Assembly (NCBI GenBank): GCA_964549275.1
Contig: CAZJUP010000007.1
Coordinates: forward strand, 40,564 to 104,563
Direction: 5' to 3'
Length of the DNA: 64,000 nucleotides
Origin: CAZJUP01 sp964549275
Lineage (GTDB): Bacteria; Fidelibacterota; Marinisomatia; Marinisomatales; TCS55
Under the pieces are notes generated by a model. That model did not search any database. It saw nothing but the letters and a program-made list of their open reading frames with translations, and was not told the origin of the DNA. Of this stretch, positions 25,603 to 34,479 are shown piece after piece (positions within the stretch are counted from its first letter, which is position 1; each line of letters opens with the position of its first letter). Both the position numbers and the translations under genes were made by a program.

Positions 25603-26933
25603 TTTCTAACGATACAATCGTTGCCCCGGCAACACCTTTTGGGTTCAGCGGGCTGGCGATTGTTCGTGTTAGTGGAGAGCGAACAATCCCAATTCTTTCC
25701 GCCCTGACAGACGCCAGAGAACAGGCGCCTCTTTTTACACATAAAAGTATTTCGCGAGTACGTCTTTTTTCAATAAGTGGGGTGCCTTTTGATGAAGCGG
25801 TTGTCTCTTTTTTCCAAAAACCGCAATCATATACCGGAGAAGATTTAGCTGAAATTTCTTGCCACGGAAACCCTGCGATAATTGAAGAAATAATTACAAC
25901 TGTCTGTTTTAACGGTGCCCGGATCGCTGAACCCGGGGAGTTCACGAAGCGTGCCTTCTTAAACGGCAAGGTTGATCTAACACAGGCAGAGGCTGTGGCA
26001 AATATAATTGAGTCACAAACAATCGAAAGCGCACAGTTAAACCATAGGGTTTTACATGGAGAACTGTCTAAAAGGCTGATGAAAATAAAAACCAACCTAA
26101 TTGAATGTCTATCACATGTTGAATTTGAAATTGATATTTCTGAAGATGAGGTTGTACCTGAAGGCTATAGTCGATTAATCAACAACCTTGAAACCCTCAT
26201 TGAACAAAACCGCCTGCTATTGAAGCATTACAGGCAAAACCGCCTTTTAAACAAAGGCGCTCTTGTTGTTATTGTGGGAAAACCCAACGTGGGCAAATCA
26301 ACTCTTCTCAACGCCCTTTCAAATACCAATCGTGCAATTACCCACCATTTACCTGGAACAACAAGAGACGCGATTGATGTTTCACTTGTTTTGAGTGGAA
26401 CCCCAATTCGTATAGTGGACACTGCGGGCATCCGAGACACAAGAAAAGAACTTGAAAACGAAGGAATCAAGCGGACAAAAAACTATATTCAGCAGGCAGA
26501 CCTCATTCTCTCCGTTGTGGACAACAACAAAGACGCTTTTTTTAAAAGTAAAAACGTTCGATATATTAAAATAAAAAACAAAACTGACCTTAATAAGGAA
26601 GAAAAGATAAAGCCCGGCGTTATTCCCATATCAGCAATAAATGGCACTGGACTGTCTCAGCTCAAAAGAGAGATTAAAACAGCTCTTGGCTTATCGAGAT
26701 CTATTTCAGAAAACGCGCTGCTTATTTCTTCCCGACAGAAGGAGGCTTTATCCCAATGTCTTAATTGCCTTGTTGCCGCAAAGAATGCTTCTAAAGCCGG
26801 TGCAGGAGACAATTTAGAAATTGTTGCCCTGGAGCTGCGGGATGCGCTCAACTCAATTGATAGGGTTTTAGGAAAAACCACCGCGGACGATATACTAGAA
26901 AACATCTTTGGTTCTTTTTGCGTAGGAAAATAG
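25599..26933 (+). CDS. mnmE: tRNA modification GTPase MnmE
   Basis: 444 aa, ATGA overlap with yidC. N-terminal folate-binding domain (DTIVAPATPFGFSGLAIVRV), helical domain with the inserted G domain: G1 GKPNVGKSTLLNAL, G2 PGTTRD, G3 DTAGIRDT, G4 NKTD. The C-terminus ends with the family CxGK motif (FGSFCVGK). With MnmG it installs the aminomethyl-type group on wobble uridine 34 of several tRNAs. The two genes are adjacent, with a parS-like site at the junction. Slightly shorter than the usual 450-460 aa. Confidence 0.97.
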   Translation: MISNDTIVAPATPFGFSGLAIVRVSGERTIPILSALTDAREQAPLFTHKSISRVRLFSISGVPFDEAVVSFFQKPQSYTGEDLAEISCHGNPAIIEEIITTVCFNGARIAEPGEFTKRAFLNGKVDLTQAEAVANIIESQTIESAQLNHRVLHGELSKRLMKIKTNLIECLSHVEFEIDISEDEVVPEGYSRLINNLETLIEQNRLLLKHYRQNRLLNKGALVVIVGKPNVGKSTLLNALSNTNRAITHHLPGTTRDAIDVSLVLSGTPIRIVDTAGIRDTRKELENEGIKRTKNYIQQADLILSVVDNNKDAFFKSKNVRYIKIKNKTDLNKEEKIKPGVIPISAINGTGLSQLKREIKTALGLSRSISENALLISSRQKEALSQCLNCLVAAKNASKAGAGDNLEIVALELRDALNSIDRVLGKTTADDILENIFGSFCVGK

Positions 26934-26948
26934 GTTTCACGTGAAACA
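26933..26948. promoter_or_regulatory. parS: parS-like site at the mnmE/mnmG junction (15/16 match)
   Basis: GGTTTCACGTGAAACA differs from the bacterial ParB target TGTTTCACGTGAAACA only at the first base. The GTG start codon of mnmG (26941-26943) lies inside the palindrome. ParB spreading from parS loads SMC and segregates origins; the site is about 3.5 kb from the candidate origin. Confidence 0.85.
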
Positions 26949-28824
26949 GTCCTCAAACAAGTTTGATGTGGTGGTGGTTGGTGGTGGGCATGCCGGTGTA
27001 GAAGCTGCTTTAATCGCCGGAAAACTAAATAAAAAAGTTGCGCTTGTTACAATGGACAAAGGAGCCGTTGGGAGAATGTCTTGTAATCCAGCTGTTGGTG
27101 GTCTGGCAAAAGGCCAAATGGTTCGGGAGCTAGACGTTCTTGGTGGCGTGATGGGCCGGGCAGCTGACAAGGCCGGAATACAATTCAAGGTTTTAAATCG
27201 CTCAAAAGGAAGATCTGTGTGGTCGCCACGGGCCCAGGTTGATAAGCGCGTGTATGAAAAAACTGTAAATGGTCTCATTTTTTCACACCCTAAAATATCT
27301 GTCCTTGGTGGAGAGGTTGTTGATGTTCTCGAGAGATCTGGTGTTGTTTTCGGTGTGATTCTTCGAGATGGTGCGCGGCTGAAGTCTGAAGCTGTTATAT
27401 TGACTTGTGGTACTTTTTTAAATGGCTTAATCCACATTGGTGAGCGCAAAATACGGGCCGGAAGAATGGGTGAGTCTGGATCTCATGGAATTACCGAAGC
27501 TCTTGTGTCTCTTGGGTTTGTTGCTGGCCGATTAAAAACGGGGACCCCACCAAGAATTGACAAAAAAACAATTAATTGGCAAAAAACAACACCCTCACAT
27601 GGCGATAAAAAACCAACGCCGTTTTCTTATCAAACAAAAAACTTCAAGCCGCCAAACCTCCCATGCCATACGGTAAAAACAGGACCAGACTGTAGAGATA
27701 TTATTCAAGAAAATATGCACACCAGTCCAATGTTTTCTGGAGATGTGCTTGGTGTTGGTCCCCGATATTGTCCGTCTATCGAAGACAAGGTACACCGCTT
27801 CTCTCATCACAAATCACATTTATTGTTTCTTGAGCCGGAGTGGGCAGCTTCAGACCAAATTTATACTAACGGTTTTTCTACCAGTTTGCCTGAAAGGGTT
27901 CAATTGAGGGCTTTGCGAACCGTTTCCGGGTTGGAGTCTGTTCGTTTTTTTAGGCCAGGGTATGCAATTGAATATGACTTTTTTTCACCCTCCCAGCTCA
28001 AATCTTCTCTTGAATCAAAAATGGTTGGGGGTCTTTTTTTCGCCGGACAAATAAATGGGACATCCGGGTATGAAGAGGCTGCCGCACAGGGGCTTCTTGC
28101 TGGAGTGAATGCAATTCAGTACATCAACAATAGCCCGCCGCTTGTTTTAAGAAGAGACGAGGCGTATTTGGGCGTTCTTGTTGACGATTTAATCACAAAG
28201 GATACGCTCGAACCCTACCGTATGTTTACATCGCGAGCAGAGTATAGAATATTGCTTCGCTACTCCAGCGCTGGTCGTCGGCTTGTTGATAAGGCGCGCT
28301 CGTTTTTATTGTTAACGGACGAAGAGTATGGGGCCGTGGAAAAAACCACAGTGCTTACAGAATCAATTCTTTCTTTCGCAAAAGGGCCTGTAGGGCCACC
28401 TGATATTAATCGCGCTCTTTCCGATCTCAATGAAAAACAAATTTCACACAAAACTCCGGCAGAAAAGCTGCTGATGCGCCCTAAGCTTACCATTTCACAC
28501 CTGCCAAAATCCTTATTTAAAGACGTTGTTAAAAACGATCTTGAACCTTCGTTTGTGGCTGAGTCCTATTTTGAAGCAGAAACAACCATTAAATATCGTG
28601 GATATATTAAGCGCCAACTAGACGCCGTTAAAAAACTAAGCAAACAAGAAAACTTTAATATTCCTGATGGGTTTGATTATAAAGTTTTGAACGGAATATC
28701 AAATGAGGCCAGAGAAAAATTAAGTTTGATTCGGCCAGAGACATTGGGTCAGGCCATGAGAATATCCGGCGTAAGCCCCGCAGATTTATCAGTTTTATCT
28801 GTTCTGCTCACAAAACACAAATGA
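26941..28824 (+). CDS. mnmG: tRNA uridine-5-carboxymethylaminomethyl modification enzyme MnmG (GidA)
   Basis: 627 aa, standard length. GTG start inside the parS palindrome; no other start fits the FAD motif that begins at about residue 9 (FDVVVVGGGHAGVEAALIAG). Further landmarks are MSCNPAVGGLAKGQMVRELD, GRMGESGSHGITEAL, GRLKTGTPPRID, FAGQINGTSGYEEAAAQGLL and the C-terminal MnmE-binding helices. It works with MnmE on tRNA U34. In many genomes rsmG and parAB follow; here mfd follows with an ATGA overlap. Confidence 0.97.
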   Translation: MKQSSNKFDVVVVGGGHAGVEAALIAGKLNKKVALVTMDKGAVGRMSCNPAVGGLAKGQMVRELDVLGGVMGRAADKAGIQFKVLNRSKGRSVWSPRAQVDKRVYEKTVNGLIFSHPKISVLGGEVVDVLERSGVVFGVILRDGARLKSEAVILTCGTFLNGLIHIGERKIRAGRMGESGSHGITEALVSLGFVAGRLKTGTPPRIDKKTINWQKTTPSHGDKKPTPFSYQTKNFKPPNLPCHTVKTGPDCRDIIQENMHTSPMFSGDVLGVGPRYCPSIEDKVHRFSHHKSHLLFLEPEWAASDQIYTNGFSTSLPERVQLRALRTVSGLESVRFFRPGYAIEYDFFSPSQLKSSLESKMVGGLFFAGQINGTSGYEEAAAQGLLAGVNAIQYINNSPPLVLRRDEAYLGVLVDDLITKDTLEPYRMFTSRAEYRILLRYSSAGRRLVDKARSFLLLTDEEYGAVEKTTVLTESILSFAKGPVGPPDINRALSDLNEKQISHKTPAEKLLMRPKLTISHLPKSLFKDVVKNDLEPSFVAESYFEAETTIKYRGYIKRQLDAVKKLSKQENFNIPDGFDYKVLNGISNEAREKLSLIRPETLGQAMRISGVSPADLSVLSVLLTKHK

Positions 28825-31800
28825 AAGCTGTTTCACGTGAAACAGCCACCGAAAGTGGCTTAAAGCCGCTTCTTTCCCGGCTTTTATCTTCGAATCCCAT
28901 TAAGCCGTTTTCGGAGTCGCTTTTTTCTAGTCGACCATCCACTCTAAGCGGGTTGCCAACCGATGTTCTCTCTTTGTTGTTGTGTGCTCTCTCCGTCAGA
29001 TATAGCCCACATATGTTTCTTGTATCTTTAGAGTCAAGCCGCTTGGCCCGAACCGTTTATGATTCTCTTTGTGGACTATTGGATGGGGGAGTGTTTTTTT
29101 TACCGAACATTGAGAACAATCCATCTGATGTACCGGGGTTTAAAGTTTCTTCTGAACAACATTTTTCAGAGTTTTACAGAGAAGCTCTTAAAAAAACACC
29201 GGGGCTATACCTTTTTTCGTCCGGTTCGCTAGAACGCACTGTTCTTGACAAAACAAAAGCCCTGGAAGAATCTTTTTTAATTCAAAGCGGAAAAGAAATA
29301 AGCCGAGAAAGTTTAGTTAAGGCGCTTTCGCGCTGGGGATATGATCTTGTTGATTCTGTTGTGGTGCCAAAGTGCTTCTCTGTGCGGGGAGGTATTGTTG
29401 ATATTTTTTTACTTTATGCAAATACCCCCGTCCGGTTAGAGTTTTTCGGGAACCTCGTGGAGTCTGTTCGGCTTTTTGAGCCATCAACACAAAGATCTAT
29501 TAGGCCCCTGAAGAACATTTCTATTGAACCACCCCCGGGGTACATCCCCAAGAAAATCGGGGTTCCTATCAATTCATTGTTTACAAACAACACCCTACCA
29601 ATATTTCTTTATAAAAAAGATGGTGGATTCATTGTATCTGGAGTTAAAAACCCAAAACATTTTTTCCAAACAGATTTTCAAACCTTTAACATATCCAAAC
29701 ACTCTAATGACCTAAAAACAAGCATTTTAAATCAATTGTTTAAAGAGCATTGTTCAGCAAAATTTTTCTATTTAAGTACAAACGGTTTGGTCTCCCCCCT
29801 TATGTCAAACAGGTTTGAGATTGTCAGGGCTTCTCTTCCCTGTGGTTTTACCTCTAAAGAGTTGGACCTTGTTTGTTTAAGCTCGAGCTCAATTCATGGT
29901 GTTCGTGCACCTGCGCGGAACCGCTGGGATGTTTCCCAAAAAACAATCAAACATAAAAGAATTGTCGGGCTTCATTCGTTGGAGTGGGGAGATTTTCTTA
30001 TCCACATAGATTATGGTATTGGTGTTTACCGTGGGTTAGAGAAGGTTGGACCCGAAACAGCTAAAACAGAAAACATAAAAATAGAATATGCAGGTGGGGA
30101 TTTTGTTTTTGTTCCTATCGACAGGTTTAACCGCGTTCATAAATATGTCGGAGCTGGGGACACCTCCCCAAAACTATCGAAACTGGGGTCTTCCCTTTGG
30201 GAGAAACAAAAATCCGAAACACGACGTTCTGTAAAAATCGTAGCAGACGAGCTTATTTCGCTATATAAAACCAGAAAGGTCGAACGAGGGTTTGCTTACA
30301 CCAAAACCGTTGAATTCCTTGGAGATCTTGAAAGCTCTTTTCCTTTTGTGGAGACAAAAGATCAGGCAGAGGCCATTAAATCTGTTCTTGAGGATTTGGA
30401 CAAGCCCACCCCTATGGACCGCTTGATTTATGGTGATGTCGGTTTTGGAAAAACAGAGGTTGCAATTCGAGCTGCACTAAAAGCAGTTGAGAGCGGTCGC
30501 ACAGTATTTTTTCTTGCGCCTACAACAATATTAGCGGATCAACACTATATCACCTGTAAACAGCGTCTAGAGCCGCTGGGTGTTAGAGTGGATTTATTGT
30601 CTAGGTTTCGCTCAAAAAAAGACCAGGCATCTGTTTTAGAAAAAACGGCGCTTGGTCAAATCGATCTTATAGTAGGAACACATCGGCTTTTGTCCGGGGA
30701 TTTGCCTGTTTCTATGTTGGGTTTATTAATTGTAGATGAAGAACACAGGTTTGGGGTGAAACACAAAATAGCGTTAAAACACCTGAAAAAGAAAGCTGAT
30801 GTTTTAACCTTAACCGCAACCCCAATACCCAGAACACTGCAACAGTCTCTTTTGGGTATAAGAGATTTATCCAGAATCGAAACACCCCCAAAAGAACGGC
30901 ATCCAATTATTACGCGGGTTAAATATTTTGACTGGGCCATTGTTGAGGAAAAGATTCTCATTGAAACAGGCCGTGGGGGGCAGGTTTACTTTTTACACAA
31001 CGATATCGAAAGTATGCCGTTTTTTTTAGAGCGCCTTTGTTTGTCTTTTCCTTCTGTGTCAATCGCGATGGCTCATGGAAAAATGCCAAGCCGAAATTTA
31101 GAAAAGACCATGCTTTCATTTTTTGAAGGATCGATCGATGTCTTAATTTGCACCACAATTATAGAGTCAGGCCTCGATGTGGCCAACGCTAACACAATTC
31201 TAATTAACAATGCCCATCGGTTGGGGTTATCACAAACCTATCAAATTCGTGGCCGAGTTGGAAGAAGCAACAAACAGGCCTATTGTTATTTGTTAATCCC
31301 TCGAGGTAAAACCCTATCTAAAGATGCGTTTAATCGACTCAAAGCTATCGAACACTATTCCTCCCTTGGGGCAGGATATGATATTGCCCTAAAAGACCTT
31401 GAAATTCGCGGCGCTGGGAACCTTTTTGGTTACGAACAAAGTGGACATATTTCTAGGGTTGGCTATGCATTATATAATAAAATTCTAAAAGAGGCAATCG
31501 ATGAGGCAAGTAACAATGAAATAGCGGCTCCAGTTACAGGACCAGTTGTTTCTTTTTCCGGAAACGCATTTATTCCGGACACCTATGTTCCCCTTGTTCA
31601 AGATCGTTTATCTTTCTACCAACGGTTGTCTGAGGTTGTAAATCGCGACGAAATAAAAGCCATTGAATCTGAATTGTGTGACCGCTTTGGTCCGCTTCCA
31701 AAAGAAACTAAAAACCTTATCCATATTGCCGAAACAAAAAAGGTGTTTTCATCTTTGCCTGTCTCAAAAATTTTCATGTCAAAAAAAGAAACAAGGATTA

Positions 31801-32006
31801 TTTTTAAAGATCTTCCTTTGGCAATAGACGCTCCTGTTTTTATTAATCAAATAAAAGAGTGGTTTGATTCAAAAGCTGTTGTTTTTAAAGTAAAAGATAT
31901 TTCGGGTGGCCGGCTTTCTGTTGAGTTTAGTTCAACATCTTTTGAAAAATCTCAAAGGTTATGTTTTCAGTTTGCCGAATTGTTTTCACCGCAAGAAAAA
32001 GGGTAA
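28821..32006 (+). CDS. mfd: Transcription-repair coupling factor Mfd
   Basis: 1061 aa, somewhat shorter than E. coli Mfd (about 1150). N-terminal UvrB-like region (about 1-330, with RWGYDLVDSVVVPKCFSVRG), RNA polymerase-interacting domain (WGDFLIHIDYGIGVYRGLEK, about 390-410), then the RecG-like translocase: Walker A GDVGFGKTEVAIRAAL (about 537), DEEHRFG (about 639), TLTATPIPRTL and the QIRGRVGRSNKQAYCYLL motif, and the TRCF C-terminal domain. It removes stalled RNA polymerase and recruits UvrA. The perfect parS site covers codons 3-8, so the protein starts MKAVSRET. Confidence 0.95.
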   Translation: MKAVSRETATESGLKPLLSRLLSSNPIKPFSESLFSSRPSTLSGLPTDVLSLLLCALSVRYSPHMFLVSLESSRLARTVYDSLCGLLDGGVFFLPNIENNPSDVPGFKVSSEQHFSEFYREALKKTPGLYLFSSGSLERTVLDKTKALEESFLIQSGKEISRESLVKALSRWGYDLVDSVVVPKCFSVRGGIVDIFLLYANTPVRLEFFGNLVESVRLFEPSTQRSIRPLKNISIEPPPGYIPKKIGVPINSLFTNNTLPIFLYKKDGGFIVSGVKNPKHFFQTDFQTFNISKHSNDLKTSILNQLFKEHCSAKFFYLSTNGLVSPLMSNRFEIVRASLPCGFTSKELDLVCLSSSSIHGVRAPARNRWDVSQKTIKHKRIVGLHSLEWGDFLIHIDYGIGVYRGLEKVGPETAKTENIKIEYAGGDFVFVPIDRFNRVHKYVGAGDTSPKLSKLGSSLWEKQKSETRRSVKIVADELISLYKTRKVERGFAYTKTVEFLGDLESSFPFVETKDQAEAIKSVLEDLDKPTPMDRLIYGDVGFGKTEVAIRAALKAVESGRTVFFLAPTTILADQHYITCKQRLEPLGVRVDLLSRFRSKKDQASVLEKTALGQIDLIVGTHRLLSGDLPVSMLGLLIVDEEHRFGVKHKIALKHLKKKADVLTLTATPIPRTLQQSLLGIRDLSRIETPPKERHPIITRVKYFDWAIVEEKILIETGRGGQVYFLHNDIESMPFFLERLCLSFPSVSIAMAHGKMPSRNLEKTMLSFFEGSIDVLICTTIIESGLDVANANTILINNAHRLGLSQTYQIRGRVGRSNKQAYCYLLIPRGKTLSKDAFNRLKAIEHYSSLGAGYDIALKDLEIRGAGNLFGYEQSGHISRVGYALYNKILKEAIDEASNNEIAAPVTGPVVSFSGNAFIPDTYVPLVQDRLSFYQRLSEVVNRDEIKAIESELCDRFGPLPKETKNLIHIAETKKVFSSLPVSKIFMSKKETRIIFKDLPLAIDAPVFINQIKEWFDSKAVVFKVKDISGGRLSVEFSSTSFEKSQRLCFQFAELFSPQEKG
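28829..28844. promoter_or_regulatory. parS: Perfect parS site in the first codons of mfd
   Basis: TGTTTCACGTGAAACA, an exact 16/16 match to the ParB-binding consensus. It lies 5-20 nt after the end of mnmG. With the copy at 26933 it brackets mnmG. No parA or parB gene is in the window. Confidence 0.93.
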
Positions 32007-32015
32007 CTTCGCCCC

Positions 32016-32810
32016 GTGAATAAGCATCACCTAATTTTCGTTTCCGCATTATTTTTATTTGCCTGCGGGAAACAGGAGTCCACACCTCCTGTCGTGGCTC
32101 GTGTTGGATCGTCTTTTCTTTCTTTAAAGGATGCCAGGGCTGCACTTGCAGATCCCGCAGTTACTGAAGCTGACCTCGAAAATGTTGTGGTACGATGGGT
32201 AGAGAGAGAGTTGCTTTATCGCGCCGCGTTAAGCAGTGGTTATGATAAAGATCTTTCCATTCTCTCTGCGGTCTCTAACTATAAAAAGCTTATGTTGGGA
32301 AAAGCATATTTGATGTCCACATCAAAACTAAACATTCAAATACAGCCAGCAGAAATTGAGGCTTACTATGAAAAAAATATAACATCCTACGTTCGGAGTG
32401 CCGATGAGGCGGTGGTTTTTCATTTTCTGGTCTCTTCTATCAAAGAGGCAAATAACATTTTTTCTCGATTAAAAAAATCAGGAACCGGCGCTGGGCTTGA
32501 GATGTTGTTAAAAGAATATAATGTGAAAGCAGAAACGCTTACTCGCAGCCGAGTTTTTCCGAAGATAGGCGAAAAAGTCTTTTCGAAAAACAACCACACG
32601 CTTATTGCCCCGTTTAAAAGCGGTCTCGGCTTTCATGTTATAAAGGTGTTGAACAAAAATAAGGCTGGAACACCCCGTGGGTTTTTAGAAGTATACGATG
32701 AAATACAGCAGAGGCTTTTACAGTCCAAAGCCCTTGTTTCTTCGAACCGAATTCTTGACAGCCTCAAATATGAATATCAAGCAGAAATTTATTTGGAAGG
32801 AGCCCCATGA
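32016..32810 (+). CDS. Lipoprotein of the SurA/PpiC group (degenerate parvulin)
   Basis: 264 aa, GTG start at 32016. Lipoprotein signal with cysteine at residue 17 (ALFLFACGKQE). The N-terminal half is helical like the chaperone part of PrsA/SurA (RVGSSFLSLKDARAALADPA; ERELLYRAALSSG). A parvulin-like region follows (VFHFLVSSIKEANNIFSRLK ... FKSGLGFHVIKVLNKNK), but the usual GGxLGxxxxG segment is missing, so isomerase activity is doubtful. It overlaps the next SurA-like gene by 4 nt and presumably helps outer-membrane protein folding. Confidence 0.8.
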   Translation: MNKHHLIFVSALFLFACGKQESTPPVVARVGSSFLSLKDARAALADPAVTEADLENVVVRWVERELLYRAALSSGYDKDLSILSAVSNYKKLMLGKAYLMSTSKLNIQIQPAEIEAYYEKNITSYVRSADEAVVFHFLVSSIKEANNIFSRLKKSGTGAGLEMLLKEYNVKAETLTRSRVFPKIGEKVFSKNNHTLIAPFKSGLGFHVIKVLNKNKAGTPRGFLEVYDEIQQRLLQSKALVSSNRILDSLKYEYQAEIYLEGAP

Positions 32811-34105
32811 AAATCTATTTTTTAAAGAGTGCTGTTAAAAGCATTTTTATTTTCGCTATTGTTTTGTGCCAAAAACCACCGGTTTATGCTCCAATTGAGG
32901 GCATTGCGGCTATTGTTGGAGAAAACATAATTTTAAAAAGTGAAGTGGCTCAATATTTGAACATGGCCTTAATTCAACAGGGAGTTGATCCAAGAACAGA
33001 TCTAGAAACAACCAAACAAATTGAGGCGGGTATTGTATCCGATCTTGTTGATCAGAAAGTAATTCTTGAGCTAGCAGAGCTTGACTCTATCGAAGTTGAT
33101 GATAAAAATGTGGATCGTGCTCTTGACCAGAGGGTTGATGGCTTCATAGCTCAGCTTGGAAGCGAGGAAGCTGTAGAAAAAGCTCTTGGGCAACCGTTAA
33201 GGTCTTACAGGCGAGAATTTTGGTATGATATGCGAGACTATTTGGTTTCAGACACCTATAGACAGCAACTAATTTCTAATATTGTTATTACGAGAAACGA
33301 TGTGACCCATTTTTTCGAATCGTTTAAAGACAGCCTTCCCTCTTTTCCATCAATGGTGAAAATTCGCCACGCGCTAATTAATGTAGAGCCAGATAGCCAT
33401 GCTGTAGTATCTACTGTTGAAAAGTTGTCACAAATCAAAGAAAAAATCCTCAGCGGAGCGTCTTTTTCAGAGCTAGCTGAAAAATACTCACAAGATCCTG
33501 GTTCGAAAAAAAGTGGCGGTTCGCTGGGTTTCGTCCGGCGAGGAAATTTGGTAAAAGAATTTGAAGCTACAGCTTTCACGCTTGAGTCAGGAGAAATAAG
33601 CGATCCGGTTAAAACTGTTTTTGGGTATCACATTATTGAAACTGAAGAAGTTTTGGGTGATAGAATTAAAGTGAGACACATCTTGCTGTCCCCCGAAATT
33701 ACAGAACAAGACGAATCTCGGGCGTTCAGGTTTGCGTCATCATTAAGAGATTCAGCAGGAAGCCTTGATGATTTTATTAAAATCGCTCGGATACACTCAC
33801 AGGACACAAAAACAAAAGAAACCGGCGGAAGTTTGGGGTGGATAGATCCACAGCGTTTTCCGATAAAAGAAATCGGAATGGTAATTAACCAGATTAATAT
33901 GAACACCTGTGGTGGGCCTGTCCGGTCGGAACTTGGGTATCATCTTATTTGGATTGAAGCCTTTAAGCCTGGTGGCGCCCCATCTTTAAAAAATCACTGG
34001 GCTGAAATTGAAGCAATGGCTCTCAACCATAAGAAATCTCAATGGTTTCAGGAGTGGATGAAAAATGCTCGAAAAAAGGTATACATAAGTCGAGCGGAAC
34101 TTTAA
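32807..34105 (+). CDS. surA: SurA-like periplasmic peptidyl-prolyl isomerase
   Basis: 432 aa. Signal segment at about 9-28. SurA N-domain with EGIAAIVGENIILKSEVAQY. Two parvulin domains: the first from VKIRHALINVEPDSH through KYSQDPGSKKSGGSLGFVRR to VFGYHIIETEEV; the second from IKVRHILLSPE through HSQDTKTKETGGSLGWIDP to ELGYHLIWIEA. Both keep the substrate histidines (RHAL/RHIL and YHI/YHL). It is a chaperone for outer-membrane barrels such as the many predicted here. Length matches E. coli SurA (428 aa). Confidence 0.92.
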   Translation: MKIYFLKSAVKSIFIFAIVLCQKPPVYAPIEGIAAIVGENIILKSEVAQYLNMALIQQGVDPRTDLETTKQIEAGIVSDLVDQKVILELAELDSIEVDDKNVDRALDQRVDGFIAQLGSEEAVEKALGQPLRSYRREFWYDMRDYLVSDTYRQQLISNIVITRNDVTHFFESFKDSLPSFPSMVKIRHALINVEPDSHAVVSTVEKLSQIKEKILSGASFSELAEKYSQDPGSKKSGGSLGFVRRGNLVKEFEATAFTLESGEISDPVKTVFGYHIIETEEVLGDRIKVRHILLSPEITEQDESRAFRFASSLRDSAGSLDDFIKIARIHSQDTKTKETGGSLGWIDPQRFPIKEIGMVINQINMNTCGGPVRSELGYHLIWIEAFKPGGAPSLKNHWAEIEAMALNHKKSQWFQEWMKNARKKVYISRAEL

Positions 34106-34479
34106 GTATAAACTGTTTTCAACAGTTTTATCCACACGATTGTTTAAATAAAGTTTTCGTTAGTATCTGATTTTTTTTGTTTTTTTTCATTTGTTTTTCC
34201 ACAGCATTCATTCAGTTTTCAACATAAAGTAATTGTTTAAATGTTCGGTTAAAAAAGGTATTAAGCCGAAGGTGTTTGCTTCTGTTTTTACAGTCGGCTA
34301 AAAACTTTTAAACAGTATTAATAATAATACATTATTTAATGTTCTTTTTATTATAAATACTCTTTGGTTTTATCGACGAAAAAGACCTTGTTCAAGACCT
34401 TGAAAAAGAAGTAACATTGTCTGATTTTTTAGAGCAATTGAACCAGCTTTAAACCCACTTAAATTATCTGGAATTAATA
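34106..34479. other. 374-nt gene-free, AT-rich gap before dnaN with DnaA boxes
   Basis: The only long gap in the window. It holds an inverted repeat AACTGTTttcAACAGTT (34111-34127), a perfect DnaA box TTATCCACA (34128-34136), a one-mismatch box TTTTCCACA (34195-34203), a T-rich tract (about 34168-34198), a long hairpin with arms AGCCGA/TCGGCT (34264-34269, 34294-34299) and a very AT-rich stretch (about 34300-34360). From 34357 to 34452 an open frame of 31 codons with coding-like composition ends in TAA but has no usual start codon. It may be part of a bipartite origin or the dnaN promoter region. Confidence 0.55.
34128..34136 (+). promoter_or_regulatory. Perfect DnaA box upstream of dnaN
   Basis: TTATCCACA, exact consensus, with a second weaker copy (TTTTCCACA) at 34195-34203 in the same orientation. 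Located about 10.8 kb from the tandem boxes at dnaA. Confidence 0.75.

Noticed and set aside
25535..26095. A 186-aa open frame antisense to the yidC end and mnmE
   Set aside because: It lies opposite well-conserved coding sequence, has no ribosome site and its composition reflects the opposite-strand genes.
26933..26948. The GTTTCACGTGAAAC palindrome as a terminator between mnmE and mnmG
   Set aside because: There is no T-run, it overlaps the mnmG start, and it matches the ParB target much better.
26937..27449. A 170-aa antisense frame over mnmG
   Set aside because: Opposite to the FAD-binding domain of MnmG; no start signal and low-complexity Thr/Pro/Arg content.
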